Origin: Lawsonibacter celer
GTDB taxonomy: Bacteria; Bacillota; Clostridia; Oscillospirales; Oscillospiraceae
Assembly: GCF_014281125.1 (NCBI RefSeq)
Contig: NZ_JACOEA010000005.1
Location: 62,001-126,000, forward strand
DNA length: 64,000 bases
Direction of reading: 5' to 3'
Shown here: one piece after another, positions 53,369 through 61,708 of the stretch
How the letters are laid out: the number at the start of each line of letters is the position of its first letter
Position numbering within the stretch: the first letter of the stretch is position 1
Position numbers and translations under genes: made by a program
The notes under the pieces: model-generated
What the model was told of the DNA's origin: nothing
What the model saw: only the letters and a program-made list of their open reading frames with translations
Databases searched by the model: none

Positions 53369-54124
53369 ATGGAACACCTCATTGAATTAAGAGATATCTA
53401 CAAGATTTATCAGATGGGAGACACGGCGGTCCACGCACTGGACGGCGTGAGCCTCACCGTGGATGAGGGGGAGTTTGTGGCCATTGTGGGCCAGTCGGGC
53501 TCCGGAAAGTCCACGGCCATGAACATCATCGGCTGCCTGGACGTGCCCACCAGCGGCACCTACCACCTGGGGGGCGTGGACGTATCCACCATGGATGACG
53601 ACCAACAGGCGGAAATCCGCAACAAAATGCTGGGGTTTATCTTCCAGCAGTATAATCTGATTCCCAAGCTCAATGTGCTGGAGAATGTGGAGCTGCCTCT
53701 GCTCTATGCGGGCCTGTCCGCGTCCGAGCGGCGGGAGCGGGCCATGGCGTCACTGCAGCGGGTGGGTCTGGCGGACAAGTGCAAAAATCTGCCCAGCCAG
53801 CTCTCCGGTGGGCAGCAGCAGCGGGTGTCCATCGCCCGGGCCCTGGCCGGCAACCCGTCGGTGATCCTGGCCGACGAGCCCACCGGTGCGCTGGATTCCC
53901 GGACCGGGCGCGAGGTGCTCTCGTTCCTCCAGAAGCTCAACGCGGAAGGGGACACGGTGGTGCTGATCACCCATGACAATTCCATCGCGGTGAAGGCCAA
54001 GCGAATTGTCCGCCTCCAGGACGGCAGAGTCATCTATGACGGCGACGCCCGGGATCCTCAGGCAGTGGTGCAGCCCGAGGAGGACGTCGGCGCGGAGCTG
54101 GACGGGGAGGTGCTGGACGCGTGA
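53369..54124 (+). CDS. ABC transporter ATP-binding protein (MacB/LolD type)
   Basis: 251 residues with Walker [10 protein letters not shown] (41-49), Q-loop [16 protein letters not shown], signature [15 protein letters not shown], Walker [13 protein letters not shown] and switch His in LITHD. This drives the permease encoded next, whose start overlaps by 4 bases. The family exports peptides, antibiotics or lipids. Confidence 0.95.
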   Translation: MEHLIELRDIYKIYQMGDTAVHALDGVSLTVDEGEFVAIVGQSGSGKSTAMNIIGCLDVPTSGTYHLGGVDVSTMDDDQQAEIRNKMLGFIFQQYNLIPKLNVLENVELPLLYAGLSASERRERAMASLQRVGLADKCKNLPSQLSGGQQQRVSIARALAGNPSVILADEPTGALDSRTGREVLSFLQKLNAEGDTVVLITHDNSIAVKAKRIVRLQDGRVIYDGDARDPQAVVQPEEDVGAELDGEVLDA

Positions 54125-55356
54125 ATTTCGGTCAATCCTTCCGTCTGGCCCTCAAGAGCCTGATGACCAGCAAGATGCGGGCCATCCTCACCATGCTGGG
54201 CATCATCATCGGTGTGGCCGCGGTCATTGTGATTACCAGTCTGGGCAACGGCATGCAGCAGATGATGAACGACCAGTTCGACCAGCTGGGCGCCAACCTG
54301 ATTCAGGTGCAGGTATACGGCATGGGCGGCGGCTCCCGCAGCATTGACCCGGACGATATGTATGAGCTGGCGGACAAATATCCCCAGTACATTGCCAGCG
54401 TCAGCCCCTACGTGAATTTTTATCAGACCCCCGTGATCCGCCACGGCACCGATGAATTCAAGCATACCAGCGTCTACGGGGTGAGCGAGGCCTTTTATGA
54501 CTATGAGCGCAACCAGGCCATTACCGGCGAATCCCTGGCCCAGGGCCGTTTTTTGAGCTATATTGATGTGGAGCGCTACCAGAACGTGTGCGTCATCGGA
54601 GATTACCTCAACCAGGAGATGTTTCGGGGCAGCGGACTGGGACAGACCCTGACCATTGCCGGGACGCCCTATAAGGTCATCGGCGTGCTGGCCAAGAAGG
54701 CGGACAATACCGAGGGCAGCGGGGACGATGTGCTCTACCTGTCCTACAACAACGCATCCCGCATGAATGCCAGCGCCGAGGTCAACCTCTACTTGTTCAC
54801 AAGTACGAATAAAGACGCGTCCGCCGCAGCCAAAGGGGTCATTGAAAACCGGCTGTACAAGACCTTTCAATCCTCAGACTACTACATGGTGATGTCCTCG
54901 GCGGAGATGATGGACGCAATGAACACCATGATGAACACCATGATGGTCGTGCTGGTGGCCATCGCCGCAATCTCCCTGCTGGTGGGCGGCATCGGGATCA
55001 TGAATATTATGCTGGTCTCGGTGACCGAGCGCACCCGGGAGATCGGCATCCGCAAGTCCCTGGGCGGAAAGCAGCGGGACATCCGCAGCCAGTTTATTAT
55101 CGAGGCGGGCACCACGTCGGCCATCGGCGGCATCATCGGCATTGTGGTGGGCATCCTTCTGGCCCAGGCGGCGGGCGCGCTGATCGGCAGCCTGATGTCC
55201 TCCAGCATGGGGGGAGCCAGCTTCTCCGCTATCCCCACGGTGGGGTCCATCGGGATTGCCTTCGGCGTCTCCGTGGCCATCGGAATTGCCTTCGGCTATC
55301 TGCCTGCAAACAAGGCGGCAAAGCTCAACCCCATCGACGCGCTGCGGTACGACTGA
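54121..55356 (+). CDS. MacB-type ABC transporter permease
   Basis: 411 residues with GTG start in a GTGA overlap. Topology: one N-terminal helix (about 20-42), a large outer MacB periplasmic-core domain (about 45-265), then three helices in the FtsX domain (about 280-405). The motif SVTERTREIGIRKSLGGKQRDI is typical of MacB. It works as a mechanical pump with the adaptor and ATPase. Confidence 0.93.
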   Translation: MNFGQSFRLALKSLMTSKMRAILTMLGIIIGVAAVIVITSLGNGMQQMMNDQFDQLGANLIQVQVYGMGGGSRSIDPDDMYELADKYPQYIASVSPYVNFYQTPVIRHGTDEFKHTSVYGVSEAFYDYERNQAITGESLAQGRFLSYIDVERYQNVCVIGDYLNQEMFRGSGLGQTLTIAGTPYKVIGVLAKKADNTEGSGDDVLYLSYNNASRMNASAEVNLYLFTSTNKDASAAAKGVIENRLYKTFQSSDYYMVMSSAEMMDAMNTMMNTMMVVLVAIAAISLLVGGIGIMNIMLVSVTERTREIGIRKSLGGKQRDIRSQFIIEAGTTSAIGGIIGIVVGILLAQAAGALIGSLMSSSMGGASFSAIPTVGSIGIAFGVSVAIGIAFGYLPANKAAKLNPIDALRYD

Positions 55357-55441
55357 TTTTGGAGAACTCCCCCTTGCCCGCCGGAGGCGGGCGGTATATA
55401 CTGTATGTATCCGGTGTCTCAAGACAAAAGGAGAAAACGAT

Positions 55442-57325
55442 ATGAAAAAGCGACTGTTATCCGGTCTGCTGGCGGTGGTCCTGGTTCTGGGCCTCCTGCC
55501 GGCAGCGTTCGCCGCGGCCCCCGCTCAGGAGGAGGCCGCTCAAGTGCTCGCCGCCCTGGACATCATGGTGGGGGATGAGAATGGGAACCTGAACCTGGAC
55601 CGGGCCGTCACCCGGGCGGAATTCACCAAGATGGCGGTGGCCGCCTCCACCAGCAGGGACAGCGTGGGGGACACCGTCTCCGTCAAGCCCTATCCGGACG
55701 TGCCCAGCACCCACTGGGCCGCGCCCTATGTGAAGGCGGCGGTGGACCTGAACCTGGTGCAGGGCGATCTGAGGGGATACTTTAACCCGAACCGCACCAT
55801 CACTCTGGCGGAAGGGGTCACCATTGTGCTGCGCCTGCTGGGGTATTCAGACGGCGATTTTACCGGCGTATGGCCTTCCGGCCAGATGGCCCAATACCGG
55901 GCGCTCAAGCTCAACGAGGGCATCACCATTGGGCAGAACACCAACATGACCCGCCGGGACGCTATGTACCTGTTCTACAATCTGATGATTACCCGGAATA
56001 CCTCCGGTACGTACCATCTCAATGTGCTGGAGCCAGCCCTCAACCTGGTCAGCCAGAGCGGTGAGATCGACCGGGTGGCCCTGATTAACTCCGCCATGGA
56101 GGGGCCCGTGGTGGCCTCCGCCGGATGGCAGTCCGCCGTGCCCTTTGATGTGAGCGGCGCCACGGTCTACCGCTCCGGCAAGCTATCCACGTTCTCCGCC
56201 ATCCAGAACCAGGACGTGGTGTATTACTCTAAATCCATGCGCACGGTCTGGGCCTACACCAACAAGGTGACCGGCGCCATCAACGCCCTCTCGCCCTCTG
56301 CGTCCGCCCCCACATCGGTCACCGTGGCGGGCAAGACCTATGCCATTGCCACGCCGGATGCGGCCTATGACCTGTCCGATCTGGGCACCTATCAGGTGGG
56401 GGACAGCGTGACCCTCCTGCTGGGCCGGAACGACGGCGTGGCCGCAGTAGTGAAGCGCGCGGAGAGCGCCGGCGTGCTCTACGGCATTGTACTGAGCATC
56501 TCCTCCGCCTCTTACAGCGACGGCAAGGGAGGCACGTATACCGCGCGCACGGCCACCGTCTGCGCCACCGACGGAAGCCAGTACAGCTATCAGGTGGAGG
56601 ACAAGACGCTGGACGCGGGCGATCTCGTCCGGGTGGTGAATGAAAACGGCGGCGTACAGGTCAAACGCCTGTCCGGCGCCAGCCTCACCGGCAAGGTCAG
56701 CTCCGACGGCGCCAAGCTGGGCAGCTATGTGCTGGCCGACGATGTGGAAATCCTGGACACCTATAAAGAGGGCACCCCGGTGCGGGTGTACCCCTCCCGG
56801 CTGTCCGGTGTGAGTATGAGCGGCGATATGGTGCGCTATTACGCGCTCAACACCAAGGGGGAGATCAGCCACCTGATCCTGAACGACGTCACCGGAGATA
56901 TGCACCAGTACGGCGTCATCACCGACGTGACGGAGGTAAACGCCTCCCTGCCCACGGGCGGCTTCCTGATCAGCTCCCAGTACGAGTTTGATGTGGGCGG
57001 CCAGAGCATGATGTTCGGCTCCGAGAGCGCCGTCTACAACCTCAAGGAGGGCCCCTGCCAGGTCAAGATGGATACCGCCTCCTCCATTGACCGGCTCTAC
57101 AATCTCACTGAGGTGAAGCTGGAGAGCGTGACCGGCTCCGTGGCCCTGGGCAAGGACAACCGCAGCTATACCCTGTCCGACGCGGTGGCGGTCTACGAGC
57201 TGGTGAACGGGGAATACCAATACTCCAGCCTGGCCCGCGTCAACGACGGGACGCATACCCTGACCGGCTGGTATGACAAGGCGGAGTCCGCGGGCGGCCG
57301 CATCCGCGTGATTGTGGCCAAGTAA
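55442..57325 (+). CDS. SLH-domain surface protein linked to the ABC efflux operon
   Basis: 627 residues. Signal peptide about 1-23 (ending AAFAAA). SLH modules lie in about 30-200 (NLNLDRAVTRAEFTKMAVAA, YPDVPSTHWAAPYVKAAVDL, GYFNPNRTITLAEGVTIVLR). The remainder is a repetitive beta-rich region with no recognised enzyme domain. ATG 55442 follows AAAAGGAG, 85 bases after the permease. Possibly the wall-held outer part of the transporter system, or simply a downstream gene. Confidence 0.85.
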   Translation: MKKRLLSGLLAVVLVLGLLPAAFAAAPAQEEAAQVLAALDIMVGDENGNLNLDRAVTRAEFTKMAVAASTSRDSVGDTVSVKPYPDVPSTHWAAPYVKAAVDLNLVQGDLRGYFNPNRTITLAEGVTIVLRLLGYSDGDFTGVWPSGQMAQYRALKLNEGITIGQNTNMTRRDAMYLFYNLMITRNTSGTYHLNVLEPALNLVSQSGEIDRVALINSAMEGPVVASAGWQSAVPFDVSGATVYRSGKLSTFSAIQNQDVVYYSKSMRTVWAYTNKVTGAINALSPSASAPTSVTVAGKTYAIATPDAAYDLSDLGTYQVGDSVTLLLGRNDGVAAVVKRAESAGVLYGIVLSISSASYSDGKGGTYTARTATVCATDGSQYSYQVEDKTLDAGDLVRVVNENGGVQVKRLSGASLTGKVSSDGAKLGSYVLADDVEILDTYKEGTPVRVYPSRLSGVSMSGDMVRYYALNTKGEISHLILNDVTGDMHQYGVITDVTEVNASLPTGGFLISSQYEFDVGGQSMMFGSESAVYNLKEGPCQVKMDTASSIDRLYNLTEVKLESVTGSVALGKDNRSYTLSDAVAVYELVNGEYQYSSLARVNDGTHTLTGWYDKAESAGGRIRVIVAK

Positions 57326-57332
57326 AAAGGAG

Positions 57333-57369
57333 AAAGCGCTGGAACCCGAACCGGGTTCCAGCGCTTTTT
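57333..57369 (+). terminator. Terminator of the efflux/SLH operon
   Basis: A 16-bp perfect stem (AAAGCGCTGGAACCCG and complement) ending in TTTTT. Confidence 0.93.
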
Positions 57370-57397
57370 GCCTCGGGGGTACAGGGAAGGGTTGGGC

Positions 57398-58186
57398 TTA
57401 ATCAGAGGTGCGTTCACACTCCACCCAACGAACCGGCCGAAGAGGCCGGTAGGGGAGATTGGGATAGCGCTCCCGGTCGGGATAGCCCACCATCAGGGAG
57501 CAGGCGGGCGTCCAGCCCTCTTCGACCCCCACCAGGGCGCGCAGGTCGGGGCTGTCCGCGCAGGCGCGGTTGAAGTACCCGGCCCAGCAGGTAGCCAGCC
57601 CCTGGTCAACCAGCAGCAGCTCCGTGGTAGTCATCACCGCCGCGGCGTCCACCGGTGCACGGAAATCATCCTTGGGAATGAGCAGCACCAGCAGGCAGGC
57701 CGCGCCGCAGGTCACCAGATCCATTCCCTTGGCGGCCAGAATGGGCAGCTCCGGGGACTCCCCGGAGATCTCGGACCAGGCCACGGTCAGATCCCGGGCC
57801 CGGACGGTCTGCTCCCGGCCGTAGAGCACCGCCCAGCGGTAGGGGCGGCGATTTTTGGCGCTGGGGGCGTATTCCGCCCCCTCCAGAGCGGACAGGAGCT
57901 GCCCCTTCTCAGGGAGCTTGTCCGTAAAATGCCGGATGGCGCGGCGTTTGGAGCGCACCAGCTCCTGTACCGGGGCCTGGGGCTTGGGGGGGTAGAAGGC
58001 CTCGTGGGAGATCCCCTCCAGCTCGATGGCCTGCCGGGGGCAGGCCGCGGAGCAGTGGTAGCACAGGATGCAGTGTCTTTGGGTCCCCACCCGCACCGCA
58101 CCCTTGCGCAGCTGAAAAATTCCCATGGGGCAGGCGCGCACACAGGCGCCGCAGTTGACGCAGCGGCTTTCGTTGATAGACAGCAT
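57398..58186 (-). CDS. Ferredoxin-nitroreductase fusion protein
   Basis: 262 residues. The N-terminal two [4Fe-4S] ferredoxin part has CVNCGACVRACPMGIF and CILCYHCSAACPRQAI. A nitroreductase-like FMN domain (about 85-262) follows, with KRRAIRHFTDKLPEKGQLLS and YAPSAKNRRPYRW. Common in anaerobes; probably reduces nitro- or enone compounds with electrons passed through the clusters. Start ATG 58186 after GAGGGA; an upstream reading has no ribosome site. Confidence 0.9.
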   Translation of the reverse strand: MLSINESRCVNCGACVRACPMGIFQLRKGAVRVGTQRHCILCYHCSAACPRQAIELEGISHEAFYPPKPQAPVQELVRSKRRAIRHFTDKLPEKGQLLSALEGAEYAPSAKNRRPYRWAVLYGREQTVRARDLTVAWSEISGESPELPILAAKGMDLVTCGAACLLVLLIPKDDFRAPVDAAAVMTTTELLLVDQGLATCWAGYFNRACADSPDLRALVGVEEGWTPACSLMVGYPDRERYPNLPYRPLRPVRWVECERTSD

Positions 58187-58244
58187 GTCGGTCCCTCGCT
58201 TTTTCGGTTTCTTGCCGTCTATTTTATCATAAGCATGGGCTGCA

Positions 58245-58526
58245 TTACAAGAGCAGGGCGACGCTCCAGGCGATGGTGGCCAGCAGCGCGCCCGCGGCGG
58301 CGTAGGCCGGCGCGGGGATGCGGGCAAGCAGACGGCGGTGTCGGGCGTTGCGGCGCACATAGCCGTCCGCTACCCGGCGGGCCTCCTGAAGAACCGCCTC
58401 TGCGGAGACGCCGCGTAGCAGCGCGTCTTCCTTTACAATAAAAATGGCCTGCTCAAACAGGCGGGGATCGGGAGAGCGGACCACAATTACCTGACGTGCA
58501 ATACCCTTGACCAAGACTGTCACCAT
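58245..58526 (-). CDS. Small hypothetical membrane protein
   Basis: 93 residues. A basic, partly helical N-terminal domain (IARQVIVVRSPDPRLFEQAI, GVSAEAVLQEARRVADGYV) precedes one C-terminal membrane helix (about 72-92), a tail-anchor topology. Not recognised. The ribosome site is poor for ATG 58526. Divergent from sleB by 135 bases. Confidence 0.65.
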   Translation of the reverse strand: MVTVLVKGIARQVIVVRSPDPRLFEQAIFIVKEDALLRGVSAEAVLQEARRVADGYVRRNARHRRLLARIPAPAYAAAGALLATIAWSVALLL

Positions 58527-58661
58527 CCAATCCGTTTTCTTCCAGTATGGCCGTTTTTTTGCCCGCCTATGCGGCGTGGGACTGCCCAATTTTTCCGCGC
58601 ATATCCCGCCGCACTTTCCCGTAGACTAAGGCCAGCCACAGAAAAAGAGGAGGATGGGCTT

Positions 58662-59330
58662 ATGCAGGGAAAAAAGCGGCTGACCGGTGCGCTGCTGATT
58701 TTATTTTTGGTCAATATTTTAGTCATTACTTTGGTCCAGAGCGCTCAGGCGGCCACCTATCGACAGGGCTCCACAGGCAGTGAGGTGCGCACCATTCAGA
58801 CCAAACTGAAGAATTGGGGCTACTACGACGGTGTGGTGGACGGAATCTTCGGCAGTGCTACCACCCGGGCGGTCAAGCTGTTTCAGAAGAAGAACGGCCT
58901 GACGGTGGACGGCATCGTCGGCCGGGCAACCCTGCAGGCGCTTGGAATGCCCACATCCTCCGGCACAACCACCAGCCAATCAGCGAATGTGGAGCTCCTG
59001 GCCCGGGTGATCTCCGCGGAGGCGCGGGGAGAACCATACAGCGGACAGGTGGCGGTGGGAGCGGTGATCCTCAATCGGGTGGAGCACCCGTCCTTCCCCA
59101 ACACCATCGCCGGGGTGGTCTACCAGCCGGGGGCGTTTACCTGTATGGTGGACGGACAGATCAACCAGCCGATGGCGGAATCCTGTATCCGGGCTGCCCG
59201 GGATGCCCTCAACGGGGCCGACCCCAGCGGCGGGGCCATCTATTACTTTAATCCCAGCACCGCCACCAGCGCCTGGATTTGGAGCCGACCGCTGATCAAG
59301 GTCATTGGAAACCACCGTTTTTGCAGCTGA
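58662..59330 (+). CDS. sleB: Spore cortex-lytic enzyme SleB-like
   Basis: 222 residues. Signal peptide or anchor about 1-30, peptidoglycan-binding domain about 35-90 (GSTGSEVRTIQTKLKNWGYY, SATTRAVKLFQKKNGLTVDG), and a hydrolase_2 domain about 105-222 with ARVISAEARGEPYSGQVAVG, whose Glu is the catalytic acid. This pattern is that of SleB, which cuts the spore cortex during germination. The ATG follows AGGAGG. Confidence 0.88.
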   Translation: MQGKKRLTGALLILFLVNILVITLVQSAQAATYRQGSTGSEVRTIQTKLKNWGYYDGVVDGIFGSATTRAVKLFQKKNGLTVDGIVGRATLQALGMPTSSGTTTSQSANVELLARVISAEARGEPYSGQVAVGAVILNRVEHPSFPNTIAGVVYQPGAFTCMVDGQINQPMAESCIRAARDALNGADPSGGAIYYFNPSTATSAWIWSRPLIKVIGNHRFCS

Positions 59331-59335
59331 AAAGG

Positions 59336-59365
59336 GACAGGCCCGGCCGTTTGGCCGGGCCTGTC
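59336..59365 (+). terminator. sleB terminator-like hairpin
   Basis: GACAGGCCCGGCC-GTTT-GGCCGGGCCTGTC, 5 bases after the stop, without a strong T-run. It lies between convergent genes. Confidence 0.65.
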
Positions 59366-59389
59366 AGCCGTCCGGGCGGAGGAGCTGGC

Positions 59390-60784
59390 TCAGATGCCCC
59401 TATTCTGGGGAATGTCAGGAAGGGAGTCAAAGCCCTTCTGGAGATCGGCGTCCGTGGGAACGTAGTCGGACATCGTGCCGTTGAGATAGGCCTCGTAGGC
59501 CGTCATATCAAAATAGCCGGTGCCGGTCAGACCGAACAGGATGGTCTTGGCCTCGCCGCTCTCCCTGCACCGGAGCGCCTCGTCAATGGCCCCCTTGATG
59601 GCGTGAGCGGACTCCGGGGCCGGAAGGATGGTCTCGCGCTTGGCAAAGAGCACCGCGGCCTCAAAGATTTCCGTCTGACGGTAGCTTACCGCCTCCAGAT
59701 AGCCGTCGTGGTACAGTTTGGAGAGAATGGGACTCATACCGTGATAGCGCAGACCGCCGGCGTGGCTGGGGGAGGGGATGAAGCCGGAGCCCAGGGTGTA
59801 CATCCGGGCCAGCGGGGTGACCTTGCCCGTGTCGCAGAAGTCATAGGCGTATTTGCCACGGGTCAGGGAGGGGCAGGAGGCGGGTTCCACAGCCACGATG
59901 CGCACATCCTTTCGGCCGGCCAGCTTGTCGGCCATAAAGGGGGCGATCAGTCCGCCTAAGTTGGAGCCGCCGCCGGCGCACCCCACCACCACGTCCGGAT
60001 ACTCGCCAAGCTGGTCCATGGCCAGCTTGCTCTCCAGACCGATGATGGACTGATGGAGCAGCACTTGGTTGAGCACGCTGCCCAGCACATAGCGTTTTTT
60101 GCCGCCGCTTCCCACAGCGGCTTCCACCGCCTCGGAAATGGCGCAGCCCAAGCTTCCGGTGGTATCCGGGTGCTCCGCCAGAATCGCCCGGCCCGCCTGG
60201 GTGGTATTGGAGGGGGAGGGGGTGACCTGGGCGTCAAAGACCCCCATCACCGCCTTGCGGAAGGGCTTCTGCTCATAGGAGCACTTGACCATGTACACGT
60301 CGCAGCTCAGCCCGAAATAGGAGCAGGCCTCGCTGAGGGCGGTGCCCCACTGGCCGGCGCCCGTCTCGGTGGTGACACCGGTCAGACCCTGCTGTTTGGC
60401 ATAGTAAGCCTGGGCCACAGCGGAGTTGAGCTTGTGGGAGCCGGAGGTGTTGTTGCCCTCAAACTTGTAGTAGATCTTGGCCGGCGTGCCCAGGGCTTTC
60501 TCCAACGCATAGGCGCGGATGATGGGAGAGGGGCGGTACATCCGGTAGACCTCCAGCACCTCCTCCGGGATATCCACATAGGCGGTGGCGCCGTCCAGCT
60601 CCTGCTTTGCCAGCTCCTCGCAGAAAATCGGCGCCAGATCGGCCACGCCCAGCGGCTGAAGCGTGCCGGGGTGAATGAGGGGATCGGGCTGCTCTTTCAT
60701 AGCCGAGCGCAGGTTGAACCACTGGCGGGGCATCTGGTCCTCGGTCAAATACAGGCGGTGGGGAATGTGTTTCTGACTGTTCAT
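59390..60784 (-). CDS. Tryptophan synthase beta chain, TrpB2-like
   Basis: 464 residues, longer than TrpB1 (about 400), as in the TrpB2 group. The PLP lysine is in EGNNTSGSHKLNSA, followed by TETGAGQWGTALS and the PLP phosphate loop GCAGGGSNLGG. It converts indole and serine to tryptophan. No trpA or other trp gene is nearby, so it likely salvages indole, which gut communities make in quantity. ATG 60784 follows AAAGGAG. Under a T-box (60813-61126). Confidence 0.92.
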   Translation of the reverse strand: MNSQKHIPHRLYLTEDQMPRQWFNLRSAMKEQPDPLIHPGTLQPLGVADLAPIFCEELAKQELDGATAYVDIPEEVLEVYRMYRPSPIIRAYALEKALGTPAKIYYKFEGNNTSGSHKLNSAVAQAYYAKQQGLTGVTTETGAGQWGTALSEACSYFGLSCDVYMVKCSYEQKPFRKAVMGVFDAQVTPSPSNTTQAGRAILAEHPDTTGSLGCAISEAVEAAVGSGGKKRYVLGSVLNQVLLHQSIIGLESKLAMDQLGEYPDVVVGCAGGGSNLGGLIAPFMADKLAGRKDVRIVAVEPASCPSLTRGKYAYDFCDTGKVTPLARMYTLGSGFIPSPSHAGGLRYHGMSPILSKLYHDGYLEAVSYRQTEIFEAAVLFAKRETILPAPESAHAIKGAIDEALRCRESGEAKTILFGLTGTGYFDMTAYEAYLNGTMSDYVPTDADLQKGFDSLPDIPQNRGI

Positions 60785-60812
60785 GGTTGGTCTCTCCTTT
60801 TTACTCTGGGGA

Positions 60813-61126
60813 GGAGGGCAACAAAAAAGCCCCCTGTCCCCGAAAAATGATTTTCTGGGACAAAGGACTGTCATCAGCCTCTGCGGTGCCACCCGGATTG
60901 ACGTATGGAAATACGCCCACTCACTTTCACACGCCCAACAGCGCATGCTCCCCTGATAACGGGTGGAGTCCCCGTCTCGCTACTAAGGCCGCAGGCCGGT
61001 TCGCTATGCCCTGATAGAGTCCATTCACGCCTGCTTTCCCTGCCGCGATTCCACCGCCCGCGGCTCTCTGTGAGGGTCCGATTCCCGGCGCTACTCCTCT
61101 CCGTCATTGGTTCTGCGATTTACTTT
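60813..61126 (-). ncRNA. T-box riboswitch, tryptophan-specific
   Basis: On the minus strand: 5' stem I with the AGTA-type bulge (GGAGTAGCG), likely specifier TGG at 61023-61021 in GAATGGAC, the T-box GGGTGGCACCGCAG (60894-60881), then a terminator stem (GTCCC...GGGGAC) followed by CTTTTTT at 60819-60813. Uncharged tRNA-Trp should relieve termination before trpB. Confidence 0.88.
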
Positions 61127-61132
61127 GGGGCA

Positions 61133-61161
61133 ATTATACTGCCCGCCCGCCCGGCTGTCAA
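61133..61161 (-). promoter_or_regulatory. Consensus promoter for the T-box / trpB unit
   Basis: On the minus strand, TTGACA (61161-61156), a 17-base spacer and TATAAT (61138-61133): a perfect sigma-A promoter about 7 bases before the T-box. Confidence 0.9.
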
Positions 61162-61194
61162 GTAAAAATTTGAGACCTTGTCCAAAGCACACAA

Positions 61195-61224
61195 AGCGCG
61201 TATCCCGAAAACGGGATACGCGCT
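61195..61224 (-). terminator. Terminator after the recombinase-SpoVT reading frame
   Basis: AGCGCGTATCCCG-TTTT-CGGGATACGCGCT on the minus strand, followed by TTTGTGTGCTTTGG, 28 bases after the stop. Probably the original spoVT terminator. Confidence 0.7.
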
Positions 61225-61252
61225 GGAGAGCGCCCCCAAGGGTGGACGCAGG

Positions 61253-61708
61253 TCAGGATTCCATGTGCCGGCCCAGGAAGCCGGCAATGGTCTGGGCCAG
61301 CTTGTAGTCGGTGTCGCTGCTGCGCAGGTGGCCCTCTGTGCCCACAAAGAGCACGCAGCCAAGCACGTCCCCCTCGGAGAGAATGGGTGCCGCGCAGGAA
61401 ATCAGATACCGGCTGCCGTCGTCGCAGACAGGCAGGGGAGTCTCACCCGGTTTGAACTGATAGATCTGTCGGCCCTCCATGATCTGCTCCAGCTCCGGGG
61501 AGATGCGCTTGTCAGCCAAATCCCGGCGGGCTGTGCCCGCCACGGAAATACAGGTGTCGCGGTCGGCAATCACGGCGATCTCGCCCGTGGTTTTGTTCAG
61601 CGTCTCGCACATCTGACCGGCAAAGTCGCTCAGGCCGCCCATGAGCGAGTACTTTTTAAAAATAACGCCCCCATCCTTATCCGTATAAATCTCCAGTGGG
61701 TCGCCGTC
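61253..61708 (-). pseudogene. spoVT: spoVT 3' part (C-terminal ~151 residues), cut off from its N-terminus
   Basis: Residues 570-720 of the fused reading frame follow SpoVT from the middle of its AbrB domain (DGDPLEIYTDKDGGVIFKKY) through the GAF domain (CISVAGTARRDLADKRISPE, ending AQTIAGFLGRHMES). B. subtilis SpoVT is 178 residues, so about the first 28 (AbrB DNA-binding start) are missing and the recombinase precedes the junction without a stop. The GC-rich codon use fits the host. Listed as a disrupted gene, though excision of the element might restore it. Confidence 0.88.
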
